The translations under genes and the position numbers were made by a program. The notes beneath the pieces were generated by a model, which searched no databases, was not told the origin of the DNA, and saw only the letters and a program-made list of their open reading frames with translations. Positions 39,179-49,279 of a stretch of 64,000 nucleotides of DNA are shown one piece after another. How positions within the stretch are numbered: the first letter of the stretch is position 1; every line of letters starts with the position of its first letter. The stretch is from assembly GCF_014646815.1 (NCBI RefSeq), contig NZ_BMNZ01000003.1:1-64000 (forward strand). The letters run 5' to 3'. This DNA is from Terrabacter tumescens. GTDB taxonomy: Bacteria; Actinomycetota; Actinomycetes; Actinomycetales; Dermatophilaceae.

Positions 39179-40129
39179 CTACGGAGCAGACAAGGGTCCG
39201 GCCACGGCGTTGTCGACCCGTGCGCCGGAGCGCAGGGCCTCCACCTGCCGGCGCACGAGCGCGATGGCCCGAGGCCGCATGGCCTCGGTCGCGCCTCCCA
39301 CGTGTGGCGTGATGAGGACCCCCGGCGCGGTCCACAGCGGATGGCCCTCCGGCAGCGGCTCGGGGTCGGTCACGTCCAGCGCCGCGCGCAGCCGCCCGGA
39401 GGAGCACGCCTCGACGAGGGCGTCGGTGTCGACGACCGCTCCCCGGGCCACGTTGACGAGCAGCGCACCGTCCCGCATACGACCGAGCATCTGCGCGTCG
39501 AACAGCCCGCGGGTCGCGTCGGTGAGGGGGACGATGACGACGACGACGTCCTGGTCCGGCAGGAGGTCGGGCAGCTCGTCGATGCCGTGCACGTGCGGCA
39601 CGAGGTCGTCACCGGCCCGGGCCCGCGACGCGACCACCGTGATCGCGACCTCGAACGGCTCCAGACGTCGCACGATCGCCCGCCCGATCTGCCCGTAGCC
39701 CACCACGAGCACCCGCCGGTCGGCGAGCGACGACCGCAGTCGCAACGGCTCCCAGGTCGAGCGCGCTTGGGACGCAGCGAAAGCCGGGATCTCGCGGATC
39801 GACGCGAGCACGAGGGTGAGGGCCAGCTCGGCTGTCGACGCGTCGTGGACCCCCGCCGCGTTGCAGAGCGTCACGCCGTCCGGCAGGTCGTCGACGAAGT
39901 GTTCGTAGCCGGCGCTCTGGAGCTGGACGACCTCGAGCGAGTCGAGGCCCGGCGTGACGTCGGCGAGCCGCAGCTTCGTCATGTAGGGCATCACGGCGAG
40001 GCGGATCTCGGCGCCGCGCGGGTGCGGACCCTCCATGTCCCACACGAGCGCGTCGACACCGTCGAGGTCGGCGAGTGCCTCGGCGTACTCCGGGTCGGGG
40101 ACGGACACGACGAGCGGATCGGCAGCCAT
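39179..40129 (-). CDS. D-isomer-specific 2-hydroxyacid dehydrogenase family protein
   Basis: A 316-residue NAD-dependent dehydrogenase. It has the Rossmann motif VVGYGQIGRAIVRRL, TAELALTLVLASIR, the catalytic Arg in VNVARGAVVDTDAL, the Glu in DPEPLPEGHPLW, and His in ITPHVGG. It lacks the ACT domain of SerA, so it is probably a glyoxylate/hydroxypyruvate or other 2-ketoacid reductase. A TAGCGT -10 lies 6 nt before the ATG (leaderless). The BNR gene begins 20 nt after its stop, so three genes may share this promoter. Confidence 0.87.
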   Translation of the reverse strand: MAADPLVVSVPDPEYAEALADLDGVDALVWDMEGPHPRGAEIRLAVMPYMTKLRLADVTPGLDSLEVVQLQSAGYEHFVDDLPDGVTLCNAAGVHDASTAELALTLVLASIREIPAFAASQARSTWEPLRLRSSLADRRVLVVGYGQIGRAIVRRLEPFEVAITVVASRARAGDDLVPHVHGIDELPDLLPDQDVVVVIVPLTDATRGLFDAQMLGRMRDGALLVNVARGAVVDTDALVEACSSGRLRAALDVTDPEPLPEGHPLWTAPGVLITPHVGGATEAMRPRAIALVRRQVEALRSGARVDNAVAGPLSAP

Positions 40130-40135
40130 GACCTC

Positions 40136-40141
40136 ACGCTA
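40136..40141 (-). promoter_or_regulatory. -10 box of the 2-hydroxyacid dehydrogenase (leaderless)
   Basis: TAGCGT on the minus strand, 6 nt before the ATG at 40129. Confidence 0.6.
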
Positions 40142-40186
40142 ACGAAACCTGCGCCACGGCCGCGGACCGGTCCGCGTGGTCGCGGC

Positions 40187-40192
40187 TAGGCT
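40187..40192 (+). promoter_or_regulatory. -10 box of the MOSC gene (leaderless)
   Basis: TAGGCT, 6 nt before the GTG at 40199; divergent from the previous promoter. Confidence 0.65.
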
Positions 40193-40198
40193 CGCGCC

Positions 40199-40861
40199 GT
40201 GATCACGCAGCCTCACGTCCTGGCACTCAGCTCGGGCCGGCGCACCGTCCCCCACGGCGGTGGCCGCCCGACCGCCATCGACAAGCAGCCCGTGGACGCC
40301 TTCGAGGTGCGCGACCCGGGACCCAAGCACGGCGGGCTCGGCAGCGGAGTGGTCGGCGACGAGATCGGCAACCCCAAGCACCACGGGGGCGAGCTGCAGG
40401 CCGTCTACGCCTACCCGCGCGAGGACCTGGACTTCTGGGAGCAGCAGGTCGGACGCCCCCTGCGCTCCGGTGGCTTCGGTGAGAACGTCACGACCGTCGG
40501 GATCGACACGACGCACGCCCTCGTCGGAGAGCTCTGGCGGATCGGGGACGTCGTGCTGCGGGTGGAGGTCCCGCGCATCCCGTGCAGCACCTTCGCGAAG
40601 CACATGGACGAGCCGCGCTGGGTGCGGCGGTTCACCGAGGAGGGCCGCACCGGGGCCTACCTGTCGGTCGTCACGCCGGGCGTCGTGCGCACCGACACAC
40701 CCGTCGAGGTCGAGCGGCCAACGCACGACATCGACCTGCTCCTGCTCTTCCGCGCCTTCACCGGCGACCTCGAGGCCGCTCGCCGGGTCGTCGACGCGGA
40801 CGTCGTCCAGCCCGAGGTCCAGGAGGGCCTCGTCGACACCCTCGGGCGACGCGGCCGCTGA
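40199..40861 (+). CDS. MOSC-domain protein (YiiM type)
   Basis: A 220-residue protein with one MOSC domain: IDKQPVDAFEV, GVVGDEIGNPKHHGG, FGENVTTVGID and the conserved cysteine of VPRIPCSTF, the proposed sulfur/Mo-cofactor ligand. YiiM-class proteins reduce N-hydroxylated compounds using molybdenum cofactor. It is notable that a MoaD-like gene lies 2 kb away on the other strand. GTG start with a leaderless promoter. Confidence 0.88.
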   Translation: MITQPHVLALSSGRRTVPHGGGRPTAIDKQPVDAFEVRDPGPKHGGLGSGVVGDEIGNPKHHGGELQAVYAYPREDLDFWEQQVGRPLRSGGFGENVTTVGIDTTHALVGELWRIGDVVLRVEVPRIPCSTFAKHMDEPRWVRRFTEEGRTGAYLSVVTPGVVRTDTPVEVERPTHDIDLLLLFRAFTGDLEAARRVVDADVVQPEVQEGLVDTLGRRGR

Positions 40862-40901
40862 GCCACCGTGCTCCCGCGCTCCCCCTGGGACAGAATGAGG
40901 T

Positions 40902-42158
40902 ATGCCGCACTCCTCCCGATCGATCGGTCGCGCCCTCACGGGGTGCGTCGTCGTCGCCCTGCTCACCGCGGCGTGCTCGACAGGCGTGCCGTCGGCGCCC
41001 TCGGTCGGGACGGGCACGGGCGCCGGGGGCAACGGCGGGACGTCGGGAGCCGAGGCCGGGCGCGACAGCGGGTCCACGAGCGCGCCGACCGCGACCGCCG
41101 CACCGAGCAGCGGCACGTCGGCCCTCTCCCCCACGGCGACGACGCCCGCGGCGCCGACCTCGACCCGGCCGGCCACGCCTCAGGCCACGCCCCAGGGACC
41201 CACGACGCTGCTGTCCGGGCTGGACATCGCCTGGTCCGTCGCGATGCTCCCCGACGGGAGCGCCCTCGTCAGCGAGCGCAACACGGGCCGGATCCTGCAC
41301 GTGCCCAAGCCCGGGTCGGGTGGCACGTCCTCCGTGGCCGGACGGCTGCCCATCACGCGTACCGAGGGCGAGGGCGGGCTCCTCGGCCTCGCCGTCCCCG
41401 AGGACTTCGACGCGGACCCCGTCTTCTACGCGTACTACTCGACCGACAGCGACAACCGCATCGCGGCCGTGCCCTGGCGGGACGGCACACTCGGCGAGCC
41501 GGTCGTCATCTTCTCCGGCATCCCCCGCGGGCGCTACCACAACGGCGGCCGCATCGCCTTCGGACCTGACGGCTACCTCTACGTCGGCACGGGCGAGGCC
41601 GGAGACACCTCGCTGTCGCAGAACCTCGGCTCGCTCGGCGGCAAGATCCTGCGCATCACCCCCGACGGTGACCCCGCCCCGGGCAACCCCTTCGGCGGCT
41701 CGCCGATCTGGTCGCTGGGGCACCGCAACGTGCAGGGCCTCGCCTGGGACAGCCGGAAACGACTGTGGGCCAGCGAGTTCGGTCAGAACACCTTCGACGA
41801 GCTCAACCTCATCGAGCCCGGGAAGAACTACGGCTGGCCCGAGGTCGAGGGGCGCGCGGGCAAGCCCGACTTCGTCGACCCCGTGGCGCAGTGGCCGACC
41901 TCCGAGATGTCGCCGAGCGGCATCGCCGTGGGTCCGGACGGCGCCGTCTACATGGCCGCCCTGCGGGGCCAGTCGGTGTGGCGCGTCCCCGTCGGGACCG
42001 ACGGGACGGCCGGCACGCCGACCCGCCACCTGCAGGGCACCTACGGTCGCATCCGCGACATCCACTTCGTCGGCGACCGGGTCTGGATCACGACGAGCAA
42101 CAACGACCGGGCCGACCGGCTCATCTCCCTGCCGCTCTCGGCGGTCGGCGCCGGCTGA
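40902..42158 (+). CDS. PQQ-type sugar (sorbosone/aldose) dehydrogenase lipoprotein
   Basis: A 418-residue exported protein. The signal peptide ends in a lipobox LTAAC (Cys25). A Ser/Thr/Ala-rich linker runs to about residue 100, then a six-bladed GSDH propeller: GLDIAWSVAMLPDG, GLLGLAVPEDF, RYHNGGRIAFGPDGYLYVGTGEAGD, GHRNVQGLAWD, GKNYGWPEVEG. Family members oxidise aldose sugars with PQQ outside the membrane. No PQQ synthesis genes are visible. The ATG sits in GTATGCC, with CAGAAT 5 nt upstream. Confidence 0.88.
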   Translation: MPHSSRSIGRALTGCVVVALLTAACSTGVPSAPSVGTGTGAGGNGGTSGAEAGRDSGSTSAPTATAAPSSGTSALSPTATTPAAPTSTRPATPQATPQGPTTLLSGLDIAWSVAMLPDGSALVSERNTGRILHVPKPGSGGTSSVAGRLPITRTEGEGGLLGLAVPEDFDADPVFYAYYSTDSDNRIAAVPWRDGTLGEPVVIFSGIPRGRYHNGGRIAFGPDGYLYVGTGEAGDTSLSQNLGSLGGKILRITPDGDPAPGNPFGGSPIWSLGHRNVQGLAWDSRKRLWASEFGQNTFDELNLIEPGKNYGWPEVEGRAGKPDFVDPVAQWPTSEMSPSGIAVGPDGAVYMAALRGQSVWRVPVGTDGTAGTPTRHLQGTYGRIRDIHFVGDRVWITTSNNDRADRLISLPLSAVGAG

Positions 42159-42257
42159 CGGACTGCGCAACGTCGGGCCTGCCGCTCCCGGCCGGACGTG
42201 GCTAGCCTGACGGACAGGGCCGGCACCGACGCCGTCCACGAGCAGGAGGGGCACCCC

Positions 42258-42944
42258 ATGGGTTCGTACGACGAAATCCTCGACCAGGTACCGATCGACC
42301 AGCTGGCGGGCCAGCTCGGCGTCGGGAGCGACGAGGTGCGCCAGGCGACGGAGCAGGCGCTGCCCGCCCTGCTCGGCGGCTTGCAGGCCAACGCCTCCGA
42401 CCCGGCCGGCGCCGACTCGCTGATGGCGGCGCTGTCGGACCACCAGGCCCCCGTCACCGGCCTCGACGACGTGGACGAGCAGGACGGTCGCGCCATCGTC
42501 GGCAACATCTTCGGCGGCAGCACCGACCAGGTGGTCAACCAGCTCGGCGGCCTCGGGGGCAGCTCCGGCGGACTCGTGCAGAAGCTGCTCCCGCTCCTCG
42601 CACCTATCGTCATGTCGTGGCTCGCCAACAAGCTGGGTCAGGGCGGCCTCGGCGGCATGCTCGGCGGTGGCTCGGAGGACGGCACGACCGGGACCGGGGG
42701 CTCCGGCGGCGGGTCCACGGACGGCGGTGCGCTCTTCCCCGGCGGCGTCGGGGCCTCGAGCGGCCCGGTGCAGGCGCCCGGCAGCGCCACCTCGACGGGG
42801 GCGGCCGCCGGTGGGTCCAACCCGCTGCAGGACATCCTCGGCCAGGTGCTCGGCGGCGGGGCCGGCTCCTCCGGCGGCAGCGGCGGCGCGGGCGACATCC
42901 TCGGTGGCCTGCTCGGTGGCCTCCTCGGCGGCGGCAAGCGCTGA
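42258..42944 (+). CDS. DUF937 family protein
   Basis: A 228-residue protein. The first 130 residues are the helical DUF937/YidB-like domain (MGSYDEILDQVPIDQLAGQLGV, VRQATEQALPALLGGL, IVGNIFGGSTDQVVNQLGG, LLPLLAPIVMSWLANKLG). The rest is Gly/Ser-rich and ends in GGLLGGLLGGGKR. Function unknown. ATG 42258 has AGGAGGGG at 42243-42250, a strong ribosome site; the upstream ATG-less frame was rejected. Confidence 0.87.
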   Translation: MGSYDEILDQVPIDQLAGQLGVGSDEVRQATEQALPALLGGLQANASDPAGADSLMAALSDHQAPVTGLDDVDEQDGRAIVGNIFGGSTDQVVNQLGGLGGSSGGLVQKLLPLLAPIVMSWLANKLGQGGLGGMLGGGSEDGTTGTGGSGGGSTDGGALFPGGVGASSGPVQAPGSATSTGAAAGGSNPLQDILGQVLGGGAGSSGGSGGAGDILGGLLGGLLGGGKR

Positions 42945-42954
42945 CCCCTCGAAC

Positions 42955-43059
42955 GTCGAGAGGCCACTTTTTGCGGGTCCACCGCAGTCGAGGGGCCACC
43001 CTTCGTGACGAAGAGTGGCCCCTCGACGACGCGTCGGCCACGAACTCTGGCCTCTCGAC
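42955..43059. repeat. Nested GTCGAGRGGCCAC palindromes between DUF937 gene and gatB
   Basis: Outer arms GTCGAGAGGCCA (42955-42966) and TGGCCTCTCGAC (43048-43059) enclose inner arms GTCGAGGGGCCAC (42987-42999) and GTGGCCCCTCGAC (43015-43027). The inner loop has a further TTCG/CGAA pairing. It lies between convergent genes, so bidirectional termination is likely. The same sequence returns at 62890-62934. Confidence 0.85.
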
Positions 43060-43061
43060 GG

Positions 43062-44609
43062 TTACTGCAGCTTGGCGAGGATGAGCTCGCGGGCCTTGCC
43101 GGCGTCGGCCTGGCCCTTCATCTCCTTCATCACCTGACCGATGAGCGCACCGGCGGCCGCCACCTTGCCGTCGCGGATCTTCGCGGCGACGTCGGGGTTG
43201 GCCTCGATGACCTTGTCGACGGCCGCCTCGAGGGCGCCGTCGTCCTGGACCAGCTCGAGCCCGCGCGCGTCGGCCACGGCCGTCGGCGTGCCCTCGCCGG
43301 CGAGCACGCCGTCGAGCACCTGGCGCGCCATCGAGTCGTTGAGCCGTCCCGCCGTGACGAGCCCGTCGAGCTCGGCGATGTGGGCAGGCGTCAGACCCAG
43401 CCCCGCGGCATACGTGACGATGTCCTGGCCCTCGCCGTTGGCGCGGCGCGACGGCTCACCGAGCCACCACTTCTTCGCCGCGCCGGCGCTGGCACCGGCT
43501 GCCACGGTCTCCTCGATGAGCTCGACGGCGCCGGCGTTGACGACGTCGCGCATCTCGAGATCGCTGTAGCCCCAGTCGGACTGGAGCCGCTTGCGGCGCA
43601 GCCCGGGAGGCTCCGGCAGGGTGCCTCGGAGCGCCTCGACCGTCTCGCGCGTCGGCGCGACGGGCACGAGGTCGGGCTCCGGGAAGTAGCGGTAGTCCTC
43701 GGCGTCGGACTTGACGCGGCCCGACGTCGTGATGCCGGTGTCCTCGTGCCAGTGACGCGTCTCCTGCAGGATCGAGCCACCACCGTCGAGGATCGCCGCG
43801 TGGCGGGAGATCTCGTAGCGCACGGCCCGCTCGACCGAGCGGAGCGAGTTGACGTTCTTCGTCTCCGTGCGGGTGCCGAGCGGCACGGCGAGCTGGGCCT
43901 CGTCGAGCGGGGCACCGACGCGCGGGCGCAGCGAGACGTTGGCGTCGCAGCGCATCGAGCCCTGCTCCATCTTGACGTCGCTGACATCGAGGGCACGCAG
44001 CAGGTCGCGCAGCGCCGAGACGTAGGCCTTGGCGACCTCGGGCGCGCGCTCCCCCGCACCCACCATCGGCTTGGTGACGATCTCGATGAGCGGGATGCCG
44101 GCGCGGTTGTAGTCGACGAGCGAGTGGTCGGCGCCGTGGATGCGGCCGGTCGCGCCGCCGATGTGCAGCGACTTGCCGGTGTCCTCCTCCATGTGCGCGC
44201 GCTCGATCTCGACTCGGTAGACGGTGCCGTCCTCGAGCTCGACGTCGAGGTGGCCCTCGAAGGCGATCGGCTCGTCGTACTGCGACGTCTGGAAGTTCTT
44301 CGGCATGTCCGGGTAGAAGTAGTTCTTCCGGGCGAAGCGGCACCACTCGGCGATCTCGCAGTTGAGCGCGAGGCCGATGCGGATCGCCGACTCGACGGCC
44401 TTCTCGTTGACGACGGGCAGGGCGCCGGGCAGGCCGAGGCAGACTGGGCAGACCTGCGAGTTGGGCTCGGCGCCGAACTCGGTCGGGCACCCGCAGAACA
44501 TCTTCGTCGCCGTGTGCAGCTCGACGTGGACCTCGAGGCCCATGACGGGGTCGAACTTGCCCATGGCCTCGTCGTAGTCCATGACGGCGTCGGCGGTGGC
44601 CGTGCTCAT
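43062..44609 (-). CDS. gatB: Asp-tRNA(Asn)/Glu-tRNA(Gln) amidotransferase subunit B
   Basis: The 515-residue tRNA-binding and kinase subunit of GatCAB. The zinc cysteines are in [26 protein letters not shown], and the catalytic core follows with [31 protein letters not shown] and [14 protein letters not shown]. The C-terminal YqeY-like tail ([16 protein letters not shown]) binds tRNA. It starts one base after the gatA stop. Confidence 0.97.
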   Translation of the reverse strand: MSTATADAVMDYDEAMGKFDPVMGLEVHVELHTATKMFCGCPTEFGAEPNSQVCPVCLGLPGALPVVNEKAVESAIRIGLALNCEIAEWCRFARKNYFYPDMPKNFQTSQYDEPIAFEGHLDVELEDGTVYRVEIERAHMEEDTGKSLHIGGATGRIHGADHSLVDYNRAGIPLIEIVTKPMVGAGERAPEVAKAYVSALRDLLRALDVSDVKMEQGSMRCDANVSLRPRVGAPLDEAQLAVPLGTRTETKNVNSLRSVERAVRYEISRHAAILDGGGSILQETRHWHEDTGITTSGRVKSDAEDYRYFPEPDLVPVAPTRETVEALRGTLPEPPGLRRKRLQSDWGYSDLEMRDVVNAGAVELIEETVAAGASAGAAKKWWLGEPSRRANGEGQDIVTYAAGLGLTPAHIAELDGLVTAGRLNDSMARQVLDGVLAGEGTPTAVADARGLELVQDDGALEAAVDKVIEANPDVAAKIRDGKVAAAGALIGQVMKEMKGQADAGKARELILAKLQ

Positions 44610-44610
44610 G

Positions 44611-46149
44611 TCAGGCTCCCTTCGCAGCAGCAGCGCCACCCAGCGAGGGTGCGCGGTCGAGGATCGGACCGCCCCAGCGGTCGACGAGGGCCGCCTCGAG
44701 GGCGGCGCCCACCGAGTAGAGGCGCTCGTCCTTGGTCGCGGGCGCGAGGATCTGGATGCCGGCCGGCAGCCCGTCCTCGTCGGCGAGACCGGACGGGATC
44801 GACATGCCGGGCACGCCCGCGAGGTTGGCCGGGATCGTGGCGATGTCGTTGAGGTACATGGCCATCGGGTCCTCGAGCTTGTCGCCGAGCCTGAAGGCCG
44901 TTGTCGGCGCCGTCGGGCTGACGAGCACGTCGACCTTGCTGTATGCCGCGTCGAAGTCCTGGGCGATGAGCGCGCGGACCTTCTGGGCCGAGCCGTAGTA
45001 CGCGTCGTAGTAGCCCGAGCTCAGGGCGTAGGTGCCGAGGATGATGCGGCGCTTGACCTCGTCGCCGAAGCCGGCGTCGCGCGTGGCCGCCATGACCTGC
45101 TCGGCGCTCGGGGCGTCGACGCCCTCGGGCAGCACCCGCAGGCCGTAGCGCATGGCGTCGAACTTGGCGAGGTTGCTCGAGGCCTCGCTCGGGAGGATGA
45201 GGTAGTAGGCCGCCAGGGCGTACTCGAAGTTCGGGCAGCTGACCTCGACGACCTCGGCGCCGAGCTCCTCGAGCAGCGCGACGGACTCGTCGAAGCGGGC
45301 GCGGACGCCGGGCTGGTAGCCCTCGCCGCCGAGCTCCTTGACGACGCCGATCTTCATGCCGCGCACGTCGGCAGCGCGGGCCGCCTCGACGACCGGCGGG
45401 ACCGGCGCGTCGATCGACGTCGAGTCCATCGGGTCGTGGCCGCCCATGACGGCGTGCAGCAGGGCGGTGTCGAGCACCGTGCGACCGCAGGGCCCGGCCT
45501 GGTCGAGCGAGCTGGCGAGCGCCACGAGGCCGTAGCGCGAGACGCCGCCGTAGGTCGGCTTGGTGCCGACGGTGGCCGTGACGGCGGCCGGCTGGCGGAT
45601 CGAGCCACCGGTGTCGGTGCCGGTCGCGAGCGGCGCCTGGAACGAGGCGAGCACCGAGCTCGAGCCACCGCCCGAGCCGCCGGGGATCCGGTCGAGGTCC
45701 CACGGGTTGTGCGACGGACCGTAGGCCGAGTGCTCCGTCGAGGAGCCCATCGCGAACTCGTCCATGTTCGTCTTGCCGAGGATCGGCAGGCCGGACTCGC
45801 GCAGCTTCGTGACGACGGTCGCGTCGTACGGCGGAATCCAGCCCTCGAGGATGCGGCTGCCGCACGTCGTGGGCACGCCCTTGGTCGTCATGACGTCCTT
45901 GACGGCGATCGGCACGCCGGCGAGCGCACCGAGGCTCTCGCCCGCCCGGCGCCGCTCGTCGACCGCGCGCGCCTGCGCGAGGGCGCCGTCGGTGTCGACG
46001 TGCAGGTAGGAGTGCACCTGACCGTCGACGGCGGCGATCCGGTCGAGGTGCGCCTGGGTCACCTCCACGGAGCTGATGGTCTTGCGCGCGAGGGCGTCGG
46101 CCAGGTCGGCGGCAGTCGCCCTCGTCAGGTCGGTTGGCAGGTCGGTCAC
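44611..46149 (-). CDS. gatA: Asp-tRNA(Asn)/Glu-tRNA(Gln) amidotransferase subunit A
   Basis: The 512-residue amidase-signature subunit that releases ammonia from glutamine. The catalytic lysine is in [10 protein letters not shown], and the serines are in [13 protein letters not shown] and [13 protein letters not shown]. The GTG at 46147-46149 was chosen because GAAGG lies upstream and the conserved N-terminus starts directly after it. Its start is 118 nt from gatC, with a GTATGCC inverted repeat in the gap. Confidence 0.97.
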   Translation of the reverse strand: MTDLPTDLTRATAADLADALARKTISSVEVTQAHLDRIAAVDGQVHSYLHVDTDGALAQARAVDERRRAGESLGALAGVPIAVKDVMTTKGVPTTCGSRILEGWIPPYDATVVTKLRESGLPILGKTNMDEFAMGSSTEHSAYGPSHNPWDLDRIPGGSGGGSSSVLASFQAPLATGTDTGGSIRQPAAVTATVGTKPTYGGVSRYGLVALASSLDQAGPCGRTVLDTALLHAVMGGHDPMDSTSIDAPVPPVVEAARAADVRGMKIGVVKELGGEGYQPGVRARFDESVALLEELGAEVVEVSCPNFEYALAAYYLILPSEASSNLAKFDAMRYGLRVLPEGVDAPSAEQVMAATRDAGFGDEVKRRIILGTYALSSGYYDAYYGSAQKVRALIAQDFDAAYSKVDVLVSPTAPTTAFRLGDKLEDPMAMYLNDIATIPANLAGVPGMSIPSGLADEDGLPAGIQILAPATKDERLYSVGAALEAALVDRWGGPILDRAPSLGGAAAAKGA

Positions 46150-46209
46150 GTCGGTGCCTTCGGTTCGTAGCTGCGACAAGCGGTTTCGTGGGTGCCCGTC
46201 ACGGGCGGG

Positions 46210-46243
46210 GCGTATGCCGGGTGCTCGGCGACACGGCATACGC
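46210..46243. repeat. GCGTATGCCG inverted repeat between gatC and gatA
   Basis: Arms GCGTATGCCG (46210-46219) and CGGCATACGC (46234-46243), perfect over 10 bp with a 14-nt loop. Same family as the palindromes at 25622 and 49280. Confidence 0.85.
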
Positions 46244-46267
46244 GAGCAGGTCGGTGGCTTGAGGGGC

Positions 46268-46564
46268 TCAGTCCTCGTCGAGGATGCGCGGCACCGAGAA
46301 GCGCTGCTGCTCGGCCTCGGGCGCGCCGGCGAGCACGGCCTCGGCGCCGAGGCTCGGGCGGACCACGTCGGGGCGGGTCACGTTGGTCAGCGGCATCGGG
46401 TGCGACATCGGGGCCACGCCCTCGGTGGGAGCCTGCTGGACCTTGGCCACGGACTCGAGGATGACGCCGAGCTCACCCACCATGCGGTCGAGCTCGGCGT
46501 TCGAGAGCTCGATGCGGGCGAGGCCGGCCAGGTGGGCTACGTCGTCGCGGGACAGGGATGACAT
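46268..46564 (-). CDS. gatC: Asp-tRNA(Asn)/Glu-tRNA(Gln) amidotransferase subunit C
   Basis: A 98-residue helper subunit that wraps between GatA and Gat[26 protein letters not shown] at the N-terminus is diagnostic, and the C-terminus has the usual conserved [11 protein letters not shown] segment. First gene of gatCAB. Subunit length and order are standard. Confidence 0.95.
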   Translation of the reverse strand: MSSLSRDDVAHLAGLARIELSNAELDRMVGELGVILESVAKVQQAPTEGVAPMSHPMPLTNVTRPDVVRPSLGAEAVLAGAPEAEQQRFSVPRILDED

Positions 46565-46710
46565 GCGCGCCAGTCTATGGGGCGCCCCAGCGCGCCCGGA
46601 CCACGCATCCGGCGTCGGCTCGACCGGTCCGCGACGAGGCGGGCGTGTCCTCCGGCGGGCTGGCTCGTTGACCACACCGGATCCACGAACTGCCGCAAGG
46701 AGAACCCTCG

Positions 46711-47265
46711 ATGACGAGCCCGGCCACCCCGACGACCGACACCCACGCACCCGAGCCCGCACCCGCCACACCGTCCGCCACCCCGGCCACACCGTCCGCA
46801 TCGGCCGCCACGACGCCGGAGGTCGGGACGCCCACCCCGGCTCCAGCTCCCGAGCCCTCGGCCCGCGCGTCCGCCAGGGCCGAGTCGGGCGCAGCGGCAC
46901 GTCGCTCCCCCGACGTCCGCGCCGGCGCACGCCGGGCCGCGAGCCTGACCGGGGCCGGGATCAAGCGGCTGCGCACCCTGCTCGGCGAGATCGTGTGGTT
47001 CGCCTGCCTGCTCGCGGCGACGGCCCTGCTGCTCGGCGCCGTCCTCGTCGTGCTCGAGGCCAACACGCGCAACGCCCTCGTCGAGGCGGTGCTCAAGGCG
47101 GCCGACTGGGCCGACCTGGGGGTCTTCAGCCGCACCGCGGGCGTCAAGCAGTTCACCGGCGACGGCGCGACGGTCAAGAACGCCATCACCAACTGGGGCC
47201 TCGGCGCCGTCGCCTGGCTCGTAGTGGGACGCGTCGCCCGCCGTATCCTGACGCCCCGCTCCTGA
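46711..47265 (+). CDS. Hypothetical membrane protein with a Pro/Ala/Thr-rich N-terminus
   Basis: A 184-residue protein. Residues 1-70 are low-complexity Pro/Ala/Thr/Ser and probably disordered. A transmembrane helix follows (EIVWFACLLAATALLLGAVLVVL), then a soluble or reentrant part, and a weaker hydrophobic segment near the C-terminus (ITNWGLGAVAWLVVGRVARRI). I recognise no family. ATG 46711 has AAGGAG upstream. Divergent from gatC. Confidence 0.75.
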   Translation: MTSPATPTTDTHAPEPAPATPSATPATPSASAATTPEVGTPTPAPAPEPSARASARAESGAAARRSPDVRAGARRAASLTGAGIKRLRTLLGEIVWFACLLAATALLLGAVLVVLEANTRNALVEAVLKAADWADLGVFSRTAGVKQFTGDGATVKNAITNWGLGAVAWLVVGRVARRILTPRS

Positions 47266-47290
47266 CCCCTCCCCCCACCCCTCCCCGACC

Positions 47291-47343
47291 CCGGTTTGAG
47301 GTAGACGCGCCGCCGCGAACACCGGGCGCATACCTCGAACCGG
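47291..47343. terminator. Inverted repeat between the membrane-protein gene and livM
   Basis: CCGGTTTGAGGTA and TACCTCGAACCGG (one mismatch over 13 bp) around a 27-nt loop, between convergent genes. A plausible bidirectional terminator. Confidence 0.55.
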
Positions 47344-47357
47344 AGGTGCAGGGGCAC

Positions 47358-48377
47358 TCAGTCGCGAGACCTCTGGCGCCGCTCGAGGACGTAGCGGCGC
47401 AGGACGTTGCGCCCCGTGCCCCAGATGCCGTGCCGGAAGAGCAGCACGATGACGACGAAGATCGTGCCGGTGATCAGGCCGATGCCCTCGAAGCCGGAAC
47501 TGGCGAGGAAGTCCTCGAGCGTCACGACGACACCGGCGCCGACGAGACCGCCCCAGAGGGTGCCGATGCCGCCGAGCACCGTGACGAGCACGACCTTGCC
47601 CGAGGTCGTCCACATCAGCTCCTGCAGCGAGGCGAACTGGTGGCTGACCGCGAAGACGCCGCCGGCCAGGCCCGCGAGCCCCGCGGAGATGACGAAGACC
47701 GTGATCTTGTAGCGCTCGACGTCGTAGCCGAGCGCACGGGCGCGGGCCGGGTTGTCGCGCACGGCCGTCAGCACCCGGCCGAAGGGCGAGTTGACGACGC
47801 GCCAGGCGAGCAGGATGCCGATGAGGATGAGCACCGCGCCGACGTAGTAGAAGTAGAACGGGTCGGTCTCGACGAGCTCGATCCCGAAGAAGTTGCGCGG
47901 GATGCCCTGCAGGCCGTTCTCGCCGCCGGTGAGGTCACGCGCCTGGTTGGCGATGAAGTAGAGCATCTGCGCGAAGGCGAGGGTCACCATCGCGAAGTAG
48001 ATGCCGGTGCGCCGCACCGAGAGGTAGCCGATCGGCCACGCGATGAGCATCGAGAAGACGGCCCCGCCGAGGACGGCCACCGGGAACGGCACGCCCCAGT
48101 GGGTGGCGATGAGCCCGGTGCAGTAGGCGGACCCGCCCCAGAAGGCCGCGTGCCCGAAGCTGAGCAGCCCGGTGAAGCCGAGGAGCAGGTCGACGCTGAT
48201 CGCGAAGAGCCCCCAGCACAGGATGTCCATCGCGACCGGCGGGTAGATCCAGTACGGCAGCATCACGACGACCGCGAGGCCGGCAAGGAGCATGACGTAG
48301 CGCAGCGGGTTGCGGCGCGAGAGGATCGAGGGCTGGGCCAGGTCGACGTCGACCTTGGCGGTCATCTGCTCGCTCAT
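47358..48377 (-). CDS. livM: Branched-chain amino acid ABC transporter permease LivM
   Basis: A 339-residue membrane protein with about nine to ten helices. Family motifs are GLLSFGHAAFWGGSAYCTG, GENGLQGIPR and the EAA-like cytoplasmic loop SPFGRVLTAVRDNPARARALGYDVERYK that contacts the ATPase. Its ATG overlaps the livH stop (ATGA). Last gene of livGFKHM. Confidence 0.93.
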   Translation of the reverse strand: MSEQMTAKVDVDLAQPSILSRRNPLRYVMLLAGLAVVVMLPYWIYPPVAMDILCWGLFAISVDLLLGFTGLLSFGHAAFWGGSAYCTGLIATHWGVPFPVAVLGGAVFSMLIAWPIGYLSVRRTGIYFAMVTLAFAQMLYFIANQARDLTGGENGLQGIPRNFFGIELVETDPFYFYYVGAVLILIGILLAWRVVNSPFGRVLTAVRDNPARARALGYDVERYKITVFVISAGLAGLAGGVFAVSHQFASLQELMWTTSGKVVLVTVLGGIGTLWGGLVGAGVVVTLEDFLASSGFEGIGLITGTIFVVIVLLFRHGIWGTGRNVLRRYVLERRQRSRD

Positions 48378-49243
48378 GCGACCTCCTCCCGTCCGAAGAG
48401 CCCCGAGGGCCGGACGAGAACGACGAGCGCCATCAGCACGAAGATGACGATCTGGGCGTACGTGGGGGCGTAGGCGATGCCGTAGGCCTCGACGAGTCCG
48501 ACGAGGAAGCCCGCGACCACCGCCCCGAGGATGGATCCGAGGCCGCCGATGACGACGACCGCGAAGAGGATGATGATGAAGTTGCTGCCCATCTCGGCCG
48601 TGATGGCGCGCGTCGGGGCGGCGAGCACCCCGGCCAGGCCCGCGAGGGCGATGCCGAAGCCGAAGACCGGCGTCACCCAGCGGCCGACGTTGATGCCGAG
48701 GGCGCGGGTGCGCTCGGGCGCCTCGGTCGAGGCGCGCACGATCATGCCGATCCGCGTCTTCGTCAGCAGCAGCCCGACGGCGACGCAGACGACGACGGAG
48801 AAGAGGCACGCGAAGATCGCGTACGTCGAGAGGTTGACGCTGCCGATGCTCACCTGGCCGGTCAGGCCCGCCGGCACCTCGTAGGGCAGGCCGGAGACGC
48901 CGTAGCGCTGCTTGACCGCCTCGACGAGGATCAGCGTCAGCCCGAAGGTCAGCAGGAAGTTGTAGAGCGGGTCGAGCGCGAGGAGCCAGCGCACGAGCAG
49001 CCGCTCCATGAGCACGCCGAACCCGAACATGAGGATCGGCACGACGACGAGCGCGACCCAGAAGCCGACGTGCAGCTCACCGAGCAGCACCGCGGAGATG
49101 ACGGCGCCGAGCATGTAGCAGGCGCCGTGGGAGAAGTTGACGACCCCGAGGACTCCGAAGATCACGGCGAGGCCCAGGGCGGACAGCGCGTAGAAGCCGC
49201 CGGCGGCGAGCCCCTGGAGGGTGTACTGGATGAATTCGCTCAT
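48374..49243 (-). CDS. livH: Branched-chain amino acid ABC transporter permease LivH
   Basis: A 289-residue membrane protein. It has LGLAVIFGVLGVVNFSHGACYMLGA (the LivH start), the coupling loop TRIGMIVRASTEAPERTRALGINVGR and a C-terminal IGGLGSILGAVVAGFLVGL. The ATG at 49241-49243 was chosen as the family start; upstream frame codons are not conserved-looking. Paired with LivM as the membrane heterodimer. Confidence 0.93.
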   Translation of the reverse strand: MSEFIQYTLQGLAAGGFYALSALGLAVIFGVLGVVNFSHGACYMLGAVISAVLLGELHVGFWVALVVVPILMFGFGVLMERLLVRWLLALDPLYNFLLTFGLTLILVEAVKQRYGVSGLPYEVPAGLTGQVSIGSVNLSTYAIFACLFSVVVCVAVGLLLTKTRIGMIVRASTEAPERTRALGINVGRWVTPVFGFGIALAGLAGVLAAPTRAITAEMGSNFIIILFAVVVIGGLGSILGAVVAGFLVGLVEAYGIAYAPTYAQIVIFVLMALVVLVRPSGLFGREEVA

Positions 49244-49279
49244 GTCTCTCGCTCGTTCGCGGTCGATCGGGAAAACCTC